Shown here: positions 11,043 through 19,640 of the stretch, piece after piece
Numbering within the stretch: position 1 is the first letter of the stretch
Layout: each line of letters starts with the position of its first letter
Assembly: GCA_945952115.1 (NCBI GenBank)
Contig: CAMFHA010000007.1
Coordinates: 1-52,205, forward strand
Direction of reading: 5' to 3'
Source of the DNA: an uncultured Legionella sp.
GTDB lineage: Bacteria; Pseudomonadota; Gammaproteobacteria; Legionellales; Legionellaceae
Length of the DNA stretch: 52,205 bases
Notes under the pieces: model-generated
The model's database searches: none
What the model was told of the DNA's origin: nothing
Seen by the model: the letters and a program-made list of their open reading frames with translations, nothing else
Made by a program: the position numbers and the translations under genes

Positions 11043-11166
11043 CAGGACTTAGGGAAAACTCCCAATCTCTTCGTTAAAAGCCTGTTTTAATTCGGTCATT
11101 TAGTGCATCTAAACTCCCTCATTAAAACACGTTTTTGCCTCGACTTTGGAGTTTTTCGTAAGTCTT
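11043..11166. repeat. Long imperfect palindrome (about 124 bp)
   Basis: Outer arms GACTTAGGGAAAACTCC / GGAGTTTTTCGTAAGTC; inner arms AAAAGCCTGTTTTAAT / ATTAAAACACGTTTTT. Confidence 0.75.
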
Positions 11167-11322
11167 TTGCTATTGACAATTCGCTTATTATTAGGACTTT
11201 AATGTTGAATTGTCAATATGTCATAAGACTAGTAAAAATTAGTGGGCAATTCTATGCAAAATTTTCCTAGGAAAAAGACAAACTATAAAGAAGCACTAAT
11301 CGAAATTTTGCTTATGTAATCC

Positions 11323-11640
11323 CTAATATGAAGCTGTGTTCCATTTCCAGTTTCTGATTTCTGGCATGTCCTGGCCGTATTTATCTATGTATTGCTTATG
11401 CTCAATGAGCTTGTCTTGAATCATTTGTTTTAGATAGTCTCCCTTAGCATCTAAATACGGTAATCTATCGATCACGTCTTGCACTAGATTGAAGCGATCT
11501 AATTTGTTTTGTACTCTTAAATCAAAAGGAGTGGTGATAGTTCCTTCCTCCGTATAGCCTCGAACATGAATATTGCGATTAAAACGCCTGTAGGTTAAGC
11601 GGTGGATAAGCCATGGATATCCATGGAAAGCAAAGATATA
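11323..11640 (-). pseudogene. Phosphoketolase C-terminal fragment
   Basis: Hand-translated minus strand: [106 protein letters not shown]; phosphoketolase C-terminal signature. Confidence 0.88.
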
Positions 11641-11645
11641 GTGGA

Positions 11646-11846
11646 TTAAAATTTAAACGATCCCCTGAAAGCATGATCAATAGCCATCGCTAATGAACTA
11701 AATTTGTTGATATTGCTTCTGATTTTCCTTTTTAAATTAGCCCAAAATTTTTCTATTGGATTAAGGTCTGGCGAGTACGGAGGTAAAAAGACTAATTTAC
11801 AACCTGCCTCTCGCTCTGGTTCTGTCGCAAAAATAAATTCGTCCAA
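11646..11846 (-). mobile_element. IS630-family transposase C-terminal fragment
   Basis: AGCKLVFLPPYSPDLNPIEKFWANLKRKIR, the DDE C-terminal signature; the first residues are read through the IS6 mini-element. Confidence 0.85.
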
Positions 11847-11889
11847 AATAACTCCATTCGTGGTCTAAATTTATTTTTGCGACAGAACC
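11818..11889. mobile_element. 72-bp non-autonomous IS6-family mini-element
   Basis: Perfect 22-bp terminal inverted repeats GGTTCTGTCGCAAAAATAAATT / AATTTATTTTTGCGACAGAACC flanking 28 bp that match (26/28) the right end of the IS6 copy at 14936-14963. Confidence 0.85.
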
Positions 11890-12013
11890 CAGAGTCTTGT
11901 CAACAAAACAAAAAAAGAATAGAATGCCTTCTTTTTTTTCAATCTGCAGATTCTATTACCCATCAAGAGATTGGCGATGAAAAAAGATTTTTTCCGTACA
12001 TTATTCTTTAAGG

Positions 12014-13672
12014 TTGTATATGTTAACTAATTCGACATTAAAACTAGATGCTGATAAACAAACCGTCAACTATATCACTCCCTGGTCAATTGGCTCATCT
12101 AGCAAGTCAAGCGCTACAGTCTCAGCGTTAAGCTATCAAGGTAAATTATATTTGATTACCAATGCTCATGCTGTTGTCAATTCAACTTATCTCAAAGTGA
12201 AATTCAACCAAGGTTCAACCGAATTACCAGTAAAATCGGTTTGGGTTGATCCCATTATGGATTTGGCAATCGTTAAGGCAACTTCAATAGAAGGGGAAAA
12301 ATTAATAAAAGAAAAAATAGTCCCCGTAGAAATAAATCCAGAATTTCAACCAAAAGGCACAGAAGTCAATGCCTATGGCTATCCAACAGGGGGAAGTGGA
12401 CTTTCTTTCACTAAAGGTCATGTATCAAGAATAGAAATATCCACCATTGCTTTATCTGGATTACCTGGCATTACAGTACAAACTAGCGCCCCTATTAATC
12501 CAGGAAATAGTGGCGGCCCAATTACTATAAAGCAAGAAGAAAAAGAGGTATGTATTGGTATCGTAAGTCAGAGTGCCAGCAGCCTTAGTAATGTGGGTTA
12601 TTTTATTCCCGCCGTTACCGTTGTAAAAGCCATCGAAGCCTATAAAAAATATGGTAAAGCCAAGGCCGCAGGCTTTATTGACCATGTGACTGTACCCAAT
12701 ATCAGCTTTGACTATCAAACTTTAAAAAACTCTTCTCTTCGCGCAGAACTCGGATTAGGGGCAACCCCCTTAGGAGAGGAGTTAACAGGAATTTATGTTT
12801 CTAAGGTGAATCAGAAATCCTGTGCTTTTAATATTCTTAATGAGGGCGATATTATTATGGAAATTGATGGTCACTCCATCCTGGCCAATGGCAATGTCGA
12901 GGTTACTGAATTAGAACATCCAATCCAATTCAGCTACCTCATTCAACAAAAACAATTTTTTGATGATATAAAAGTCAAGGTTCTCAGAAAAAATACCGAT
13001 GGTAAACTTGAGGAGCATACACTAACCTTTAAGCTAACTGAACAGCTCGGACAAAGTCTTCTAGGATATAAGGATGATAAACCACTCAAATACCACATAC
13101 AGCCTTCTGGAGATATTGGTGGCTTTGTATTTAGCCGCTGTACTAAGTCACTCATGACAACCTTCGTAACCAATTATAGTGCTTCTGGTCGAATATTTGC
13201 AGATACTTCGAATAGACCCTCGATATTCAATGACTTCGAAAAATTGTCGCGCTCAGAATCATTGAATGAGATTGTTGTCTTGCAAAATATTTTAGCTTCT
13301 GAGGCAACTGATGGTTATGAGAATTTTGCACTTAGCAGAGGTGCTCTCTGTGAAAGCCATCGAGTTATTGAAGCAAATGGCCGTCCGATAAGAGATTTGT
13401 ATGATTTAGTTGAAATCTTAACGGCTGAGCCTAGCAAGCCTTCATCTATTTTATTTGAAAATGGTAAACGATTGGTCATCGCCCCTGAAGCTGATAAAGA
13501 GACGAAAAAACGACTTCAGCAAAAATACCAAATCGCCTTCTTCACTAGCCCTTCAGCGGCTCCAACAGATCGCAAACCTTTATGTGATCAAATTAAAGCA
13601 AGATATGAAGAAGCTCCCACTCCACATACTGCTTCCTCTGGTTCTGTCGCAAAAAGTTATCTAACAAAGTAA
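12014..13672 (+). CDS. Deg/HtrA-like trypsin-family serine protease with PDZ-like regions, C-terminus fused to an IS6 end
   Basis: 552 aa; LITNAHAVVNS (His), DPIMDLAIVKA (Asp), SAPINPGNSGGPI (Ser); no signal peptide; last residues GSVAKSYLTK are encoded by the IS6 terminal repeat. Confidence 0.88.
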   Translation: MYMLTNSTLKLDADKQTVNYITPWSIGSSSKSSATVSALSYQGKLYLITNAHAVVNSTYLKVKFNQGSTELPVKSVWVDPIMDLAIVKATSIEGEKLIKEKIVPVEINPEFQPKGTEVNAYGYPTGGSGLSFTKGHVSRIEISTIALSGLPGITVQTSAPINPGNSGGPITIKQEEKEVCIGIVSQSASSLSNVGYFIPAVTVVKAIEAYKKYGKAKAAGFIDHVTVPNISFDYQTLKNSSLRAELGLGATPLGEELTGIYVSKVNQKSCAFNILNEGDIIMEIDGHSILANGNVEVTELEHPIQFSYLIQQKQFFDDIKVKVLRKNTDGKLEEHTLTFKLTEQLGQSLLGYKDDKPLKYHIQPSGDIGGFVFSRCTKSLMTTFVTNYSASGRIFADTSNRPSIFNDFEKLSRSESLNEIVVLQNILASEATDGYENFALSRGALCESHRVIEANGRPIRDLYDLVEILTAEPSKPSSILFENGKRLVIAPEADKETKKRLQQKYQIAFFTSPSAAPTDRKPLCDQIKARYEEAPTPHTASSGSVAKSYLTK

Positions 13673-13785
13673 AATCTATAATTTTACATAGGAATGGTCA
13701 ACGATGATTAGTTTTAACTGGCGTCATTTTAAGCGAGATATTATTTTGATGCTGGTTAAATGGTACTTGGCGTACTCATTGAGGT
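13640..13785 (+). mobile_element. IS6-family left end with transposase N-terminal fragment
   Basis: GGTTCTGTCGCAAAAAG at 13640, then ATG at 13704: MISFNWRHFKRDIILMLVKWYLAYSL, IS6 transposase N-terminus; homology stops abruptly. Confidence 0.82.
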
Positions 13786-13850
13786 TCGGCCGGGATCCTG
13801 ACGAAAAGGACCGTTGCCTGTGTATTTATAATTCAGCACCAATTTTATCC

Positions 13851-14729
13851 TCAAGTGTTTTTTTTAGTTTGGCAATTTTTTCCTTTAGATAATGTTGCTG
13901 TTAAAGAATTAATAACTGATTGTTGTAAACGAGTATAATAGTCATGTTTGTAGAACATTAAATAAAGAGGAATACTCAAAGATTCCATATTTGCAACTTC
14001 TCTAAGCTCTAGGTCTTGAGTTAAAACCTGGTAAGGTAGCACCGCTCGGCCAAGTCCTAATTTAACGGCTTCAATTATTAAATGAATATTATCTAGGTAG
14101 TGTTGACGCCAAGCACATGGTTTTTCTTGTTGCTGTTGTAAAAAAAGATGAGTTATCTCATCTTGAATATCGTGATCAAGATAAACATCCTTAACTTTGT
14201 TTGTGCTTTTAGCGGACTCGACTAATATATAAGTTTCTACTCCAATTTGAATAGCTTCAATAAACTTGTTATTAACACAATTTGTTGAAACAATATAATC
14301 AACTTGGTTTGTTTCTAAAGCACCAGGCAGATCTCTTGATTCCATCTCTATGAGTTCTAGTTTGATATTACAATGTTCAATTAACAATTGACTTAAAGCA
14401 TCTAGTACAAAAAAACGTAAAGCAGTAGAAATACCCCCTATACGTACAATTCCACATAAACCATTTTTGCTATTGGTAGAAATTTGATCTAAGCACTCAT
14501 TTTCAAGCGCATTTTTTTTAAGACAATATCTAAACAGTTGATGACCGGCATTAGTAAGAGAAATTGATTTGGTATTTCTGATAAATAAATGCCCTAATTT
14601 CTGTTCGAGCTTACCTATCCTTTGGCTTAAGGCAGATTGTGTAATACATAAAGACTGTGCTGCCTTTGTGAAATTTAAACAATTGGCAACAGCAAGAAAA
14701 GCATCTAATTGCAATGATGATAAGCTCAT
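13851..14729 (-). CDS. LysR-family transcriptional regulator
   Basis: 292 aa; LDAFLAVANCLNFTKAAQSLCITQSALSQRIGKLEQKLGHLFIRNTKSISLTNAG. Confidence 0.93.
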   Translation of the reverse strand: MSLSSLQLDAFLAVANCLNFTKAAQSLCITQSALSQRIGKLEQKLGHLFIRNTKSISLTNAGHQLFRYCLKKNALENECLDQISTNSKNGLCGIVRIGGISTALRFFVLDALSQLLIEHCNIKLELIEMESRDLPGALETNQVDYIVSTNCVNNKFIEAIQIGVETYILVESAKSTNKVKDVYLDHDIQDEITHLFLQQQQEKPCAWRQHYLDNIHLIIEAVKLGLGRAVLPYQVLTQDLELREVANMESLSIPLYLMFYKHDYYTRLQQSVINSLTATLSKGKNCQTKKNT

Positions 14730-14913
14730 TAATAAAAGTAATAAGTAGATAATATTTATTAATTTTACTAAAAGATATTGGTCAGATAAAGTTCCAATAC
14801 TAATTACTGCTTATTTTTAAATGAGATTTAAAATGCATGCTATAGAAAAGATGTTTAGAGAAAAAATTTTAGCTGAAAATTTTTCCTGTGTAGGAGCTAA
14901 AACATCTATTAAC

Positions 14914-15209
14914 GGTTCTGTCGCAAAAATAAATTTAGACCAGGAACGGAGTTATTTTGGACGAACTTATGCCGCGAGGCCATAGAACTGTTCAAAAATA
15001 GTTTGACTAGCAGCTTGGTTATGCTGTGCTTTGCGTAACATATGATGCAATTCAATGCCGGCCAATGTTGCATCCGCTGAGGGAAATGCTTTAAATCCTT
15101 TCGTTGGCTTAGTGATTTTCTTAATGAATCGATGGTCTTGTTCTACGATGTTATTGAGGTATTTGATTTGTCTCACCGTGAATTGGATGAACAGGCCACC
15201 CAACATTGA
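14914..15209 (-). mobile_element. IS6-family right end with transposase C-terminal fragment
   Basis: RQIKYLNNIVEQDHRFIKKITKPTKGFKAFPSADATLAGIELHHMLRK is the IS6 C-terminus; GGTTCTGTCGCAAAAATAAATTT terminal repeat at 14914. Confidence 0.88.
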
Positions 15210-15210
15210 T

Positions 15211-15343
15211 GTGCTTGCTTTAATGGTTCTCGAAGCAGGGGGTTATCATAAAGATAAATCTGGCCAACTGATAGGTAGTTGGCTGCTCGCCAATAGGCAT
15301 CCATCTTATAAAGCAAATCAGGGGTAAGTGTTTTTGTCTTCAT
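15211..15343 (-). pseudogene. Phosphoketolase N-terminal fragment
   Basis: Hand-translated minus strand: [45 protein letters not shown], phosphoketolase N-terminus; breaks at the IS6 fragment. Confidence 0.88.
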
Positions 15344-15476
15344 CTATATACTCTTATTTTTATAAATCCTATTACGCCATAAATATGCTTTAAAAAGTAT
15401 AATGATTGTAAATTATAATTTAAGGAATAAACAATGTATGATGAAGAGGGTATATAAATTATAATAAGGGAGTTAT

Positions 15477-16835
15477 ATGGAAATTACCTTTCTAGGTGCG
15501 ACTGAAACAGTAACTGGTTCTAAATATTTATTATCCTTTGATAATAGAAAAATATTAGTTGATTGTGGATTATATCAAGGTCGCAAAGATTTAAGATTAC
15601 GCAATTGGAATCGTTTACCTATTGATCCCGCAACAATTGATACGGTTCTTATAACACATGCCCATATTGACCATACGGGTTATTTACCTCTTTTGATTAA
15701 GAATGGTTTTAAAGGCACGATTTATAGTACAGAAGGTACGAGGGATTTATGTTCCATTCTACTCCCTGATAGTGGACATCTTCAAGAAGAAGAAGCAGAA
15801 ATGGCCAACAAATATGGGTATTCCAAACATACTCCTGCCTTTCCATTGTATACGCAAAAAGATGGTGAAGAAGCTCTAAATTATTTTGATACGATTCCTT
15901 TTAATCAACAGTTTAATTTGACAGATAAGTTTAGTTTTCAGTTTCTTCCGGCAGGTCATATTATAGGTGCTTCATTTATCCGTATCCAACATAAAGACTG
16001 TTCTCTTTTATTTACAGGGGATATGGGGCGATTGCATGATCCAGTGATGAAAGCACCGACAGTGATTCATGATATTGATTATTTAGTTGTTGAATCAACT
16101 TATGGAAATCGATTACATGAGCCTGGTCATCCAAAAGATTATTTAAAGGATATTATTAACACAACGGTGCATCGAGGAGGAACTGTTGTTATTCCATCTT
16201 TTGCAGTTGGTCGTGCACAAGCAATACTGCATTATATTTATCTTCTAAAAAAAGAAAAATCAATTCCAGATATTCCGGTTTTTCTTGACAGTCCAATGGC
16301 AGTTAATGCGACCCATATTTTACTGAAACATATAGAGAACTTGCGTTTAAATAAAGATGAATGTGGTCAATTAAATGATATTGCAACCTATGTTAATACC
16401 CCTGAAGAATCAAAAGAGCTAGACAGTAATCAAAGCCCTAAAATTATTATTTCTGCAAGTGGAATGGCTACTGGAGGACGTGTTTTGTTTCATATAAAGG
16501 TTTATGGTAGTGATAGGAAGAATACGATTCTTTTCACTGGTTATCAAGCTGAAGGAACACGAGGAGATCGGATGGTCAAAGGGGAAAAGAAAATAAAAAT
16601 TCATGGTGAAATAGTTCAAATCCAAGCCCAAGTTGAGTCATTATCTAATACATCCGCACATTCTGATTATGAAGAAACCTTAAAATGGCTAAGCTTTTAT
16701 GAAAAAGCGCCTAAAAAAGTATTTATTACTCATGGTGAGCTCGCAGCAGCAAATTCATTGAAAGAAAAAATTGAACAACAATTTGGTTGGAATTGCGTTG
16801 TGCCACATTACTTACAAAATGAAACATTATCATGA
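15477..16835 (+). CDS. MBL-fold beta-CASP metallohydrolase (RNA-specificity domain family)
   Basis: 452 aa; THAHIDHTGYLPLLIKNGF, STYGNRLH, SASGMATGGRVLFH, THGE. Confidence 0.93.
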   Translation: MEITFLGATETVTGSKYLLSFDNRKILVDCGLYQGRKDLRLRNWNRLPIDPATIDTVLITHAHIDHTGYLPLLIKNGFKGTIYSTEGTRDLCSILLPDSGHLQEEEAEMANKYGYSKHTPAFPLYTQKDGEEALNYFDTIPFNQQFNLTDKFSFQFLPAGHIIGASFIRIQHKDCSLLFTGDMGRLHDPVMKAPTVIHDIDYLVVESTYGNRLHEPGHPKDYLKDIINTTVHRGGTVVIPSFAVGRAQAILHYIYLLKKEKSIPDIPVFLDSPMAVNATHILLKHIENLRLNKDECGQLNDIATYVNTPEESKELDSNQSPKIIISASGMATGGRVLFHIKVYGSDRKNTILFTGYQAEGTRGDRMVKGEKKIKIHGEIVQIQAQVESLSNTSAHSDYEETLKWLSFYEKAPKKVFITHGELAAANSLKEKIEQQFGWNCVVPHYLQNETLS

Positions 16836-16996
16836 AGATTAATGAATCAAAATTAAGACTCGAGTTATTAGACATTGATGGAAATCAATTTATCTATTTT
16901 AGATGAACAGCAAAATTGATTGAAACAGCTAAAATAACCCCTTATTTTCAAAAAACAGTATTAAAAAATGAAAGTTATTATTAGGAAGGATTTATC

Positions 16997-18394
16997 ATGA
17001 GCTGCATCGAAAACCGTACATTTAATGAACTCAAAATTGGTGATTTTGCCAGTTTAAAACGGACTCTGACACAAAAAGACATTGAGTTATTTTCAATTAT
17101 GTCGGGTGATGTGAACCCAGCTCATGTTGATGCCGAATATGCAAAAGATGATAGGTTCCATAAAATTATTGCTCAGGGGATGTGGGGCGCATCATTAATT
17201 TCTACAGTACTAGGAACAGAACTTCCTGGACCTGGAACGATTTATTTGGATCAAACTCTCAAGTTTATAGCCCCCATAGTTCCTGGAGATACAGTGACGG
17301 TTATAGTAACGGTGTTAGAGAAAAAAATCGAAAAAAATAAGATTGATCTGGACTGTAAATGCATCAATCAGCAGGGAAAAATAGTTATAGCTGGTGTTGC
17401 AACAGTCATTGCACCCACTCAAAAAATGAAAAGAGAGCGTGTTGAATTGCCTAAAGTAGTACTCCAAGAGCCAAAGGATTCATGGTACAAGAAACTGATT
17501 AAAAAGAAAAATGATTATGAGCCGCTTAAAACAGTGGTTGTACATCCTGTTGATGTATTATCTCTTCAAGGAGTAATTGATGCAGCAGAAGAACATTTAA
17601 TCATACCGATTCTTGTTGGACCTGCTGAGAAAATTCAGGATGCAGCTAAAGAAGCTAATATTAATCTTTCTCCTTATGAAATTATTCCAGCAAAACACAG
17701 TCATGAAGCAGCAGAAATTGCTGTTAAAATGATTAGAGAAGGAAAAGCTGAAGCCATTATGAAAGGAAAAATTCATACTGATGAGTTGATGATTCCAATA
17801 ATAAATAAAGATAATGGTTTGCGTACAGGACGGCGCATGAGCCATGTTTTTTCATTGGAAGCACCAAACTATTTTAAACCGTTATTTCTTACTGATGCAG
17901 CTATAAACATCCAACCTAATTTACAAACCAAAAAAGATATAGTGCAAAATGCGATTGATTTATTTTGTAGATTAGGTTTGGGACAACCCAAGGTAGCAAT
18001 CTTATCTGCAGTAGAGACCGTAAATGAGAAAATTCCTTCTACCTTAGATGCTACTGCATTATGTAAGATGGCTGAGCGTGGTCAAATTACTGGTGGGATT
18101 ATAGATGGACCACTTGCATTTGATAATGCAGTTTCCATTGAATCAGCGCGAGAAAAGGGAATTTACTCTCAAGTTGCTGGTGATGCCGATATTCTTGTTG
18201 TTCCTGATCTGGAGTCAGGCAATATGCTTTATAAACAAATGACTTTTTTATCTGGTATTGAAGCTGCAGGTATTGCTATGGGAGCACGAGTTCCTATTAT
18301 TTTAACAAGTCGTAGTAGTGATAATGAATCACGCAAAGCATCCTGTGCTATGGCTTTAGTTTATGCGCGAAATAAGGATATTTTGAATGAATAA
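16997..18394 (+). CDS. Bifunctional MaoC-like hydratase / phosphate acetyl(butyryl)transferase
   Basis: 465 aa; N-terminal MaoC hot-dog (SGDVNPAHVDAEYA), C-terminal PTA/PTB (ITGGIIDGPLAFDNAVS, PDLESGNMLYKQM). Confidence 0.93.
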   Translation: MSCIENRTFNELKIGDFASLKRTLTQKDIELFSIMSGDVNPAHVDAEYAKDDRFHKIIAQGMWGASLISTVLGTELPGPGTIYLDQTLKFIAPIVPGDTVTVIVTVLEKKIEKNKIDLDCKCINQQGKIVIAGVATVIAPTQKMKRERVELPKVVLQEPKDSWYKKLIKKKNDYEPLKTVVVHPVDVLSLQGVIDAAEEHLIIPILVGPAEKIQDAAKEANINLSPYEIIPAKHSHEAAEIAVKMIREGKAEAIMKGKIHTDELMIPIINKDNGLRTGRRMSHVFSLEAPNYFKPLFLTDAAINIQPNLQTKKDIVQNAIDLFCRLGLGQPKVAILSAVETVNEKIPSTLDATALCKMAERGQITGGIIDGPLAFDNAVSIESAREKGIYSQVAGDADILVVPDLESGNMLYKQMTFLSGIEAAGIAMGARVPIILTSRSSDNESRKASCAMALVYARNKDILNE

Positions 18395-19577
18395 ATTTAT
18401 CCTTGTTATTAATTCAGGTTCTTCAAGTATAAAATTTTCTCTATTTACATGCAGTAATCAGTATTTAGATTTGTTTTATCACGGTCAAATTCAAGACTTG
18501 TATGAATCACCAAAAATTAGCATTTTTAATTCGAGTCATGTTCAAGAGCTCAATAAATCCATTTCTGGACAAGGACACGAAGAAGGTCTAAAAATACTGT
18601 TTCATTGGTTAGAACATTTGCCTCATTCAATTACTCTTCAAGCGGTAGGCCATCGAGTGGTGCATGGAGGAACCTTTTTTTGCCATTCTACCTTGGTTAA
18701 TGATGAAGTAATAAAAAAGATGACAAGTTTAATCCCATTAGCCCCGCTACATCAGTCCCATAATCTGGAAGCTATTAAAATCATTAATAGTTTTTATCCT
18801 AGACTTCCACAAATTGCTTGCTTTGATACAACTTTTCATCAAACTCAAGATAAATTGGCTACTCTTTTTGCATTACCAAGAGCATTGTTGGATGAGGGAA
18901 TTCTTCGTTATGGATTTCATGGCCTATCTTATGAATACATTGCTTCAGTTATAACTCAACATATTGGTGAAGTAGGAAACAAGCGTGTGATTATGGCTCA
19001 CTTAGGTAATGGAGCTAGTATGTGCGCTATGTATCAAAGAAAAAGTGTCGCTACTTCAATGGGGTTTACTGCATTGGATGGTCTTATGATGGGTACTCGA
19101 TGTGGTCGTATTGACCCTGGAGTACTTTTATATTTATTGGAAGAAAAAAACTACTCCGCACAACAAATAGAGCACTTACTTTACAATGAATCGGGTCTAT
19201 TGGGTGTATCTGGATTGAGCAATAATGTTCGCGAATTATTAGAGCATTTGGACGATGAAAAAGTGCGAGAGGCAATTGATTTATTTTGTTATCGCGCAGC
19301 GCTTGAAGCCGGATCATTATCAGTTGCTCTAGGTGGTTGTGATGCATTAATCTTTACGGCAGGCATTGGTGAACACGCTCCATTGATACGAGAAAAAATC
19401 TGTGCTTATTTAAGTTGGCTGGGAATTAAAATCGATGAAGAAAAAAATGATAGTAATTCCATAATTATTAGTAAAAAAGACAGTGCAATTTTGATTGGTG
19501 TGATACCTACAAATGAAGAGTTAATGATTGCTAAACATGTAAAAACACAGTTGATGGCATGCTCTATGAGAATTTAA
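18387..19577 (+). CDS. ackA: Acetate kinase
   Basis: 396 aa; VINSGSSSIKFSLF, GHRVVHGG, CFDTTFHQT, HLGNGASM, FTAGIGEHAP; overlaps upstream gene. Confidence 0.95.
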   Translation: MNKFILVINSGSSSIKFSLFTCSNQYLDLFYHGQIQDLYESPKISIFNSSHVQELNKSISGQGHEEGLKILFHWLEHLPHSITLQAVGHRVVHGGTFFCHSTLVNDEVIKKMTSLIPLAPLHQSHNLEAIKIINSFYPRLPQIACFDTTFHQTQDKLATLFALPRALLDEGILRYGFHGLSYEYIASVITQHIGEVGNKRVIMAHLGNGASMCAMYQRKSVATSMGFTALDGLMMGTRCGRIDPGVLLYLLEEKNYSAQQIEHLLYNESGLLGVSGLSNNVRELLEHLDDEKVREAIDLFCYRAALEAGSLSVALGGCDALIFTAGIGEHAPLIREKICAYLSWLGIKIDEEKNDSNSIIISKKDSAILIGVIPTNEELMIAKHVKTQLMACSMRI

Positions 19578-19640
19578 GGATGACTTTCGCGCCCCTTGCA
19601 CGATTACGGTTAAATTTAGAGTTAACTATTTGTAGTCGAT

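Noticed and set aside
13786-13850. Possible additional IS fragment (minus-strand NYKYTGNGPFRQDPGRTSMST)
   Set aside because: Too short to assign to any family.
15055-15327. 90-aa plus-strand ORF
   Set aside because: Antisense to the IS6 and phosphoketolase fragments, which explain the sequence.
16836-16996. Possible small gene MKINESKLRLELLDIDGNQFIYFR between the MBL and MaoC-PTA genes
   Set aside because: Very short, no family match, likely decayed sequence or leader.
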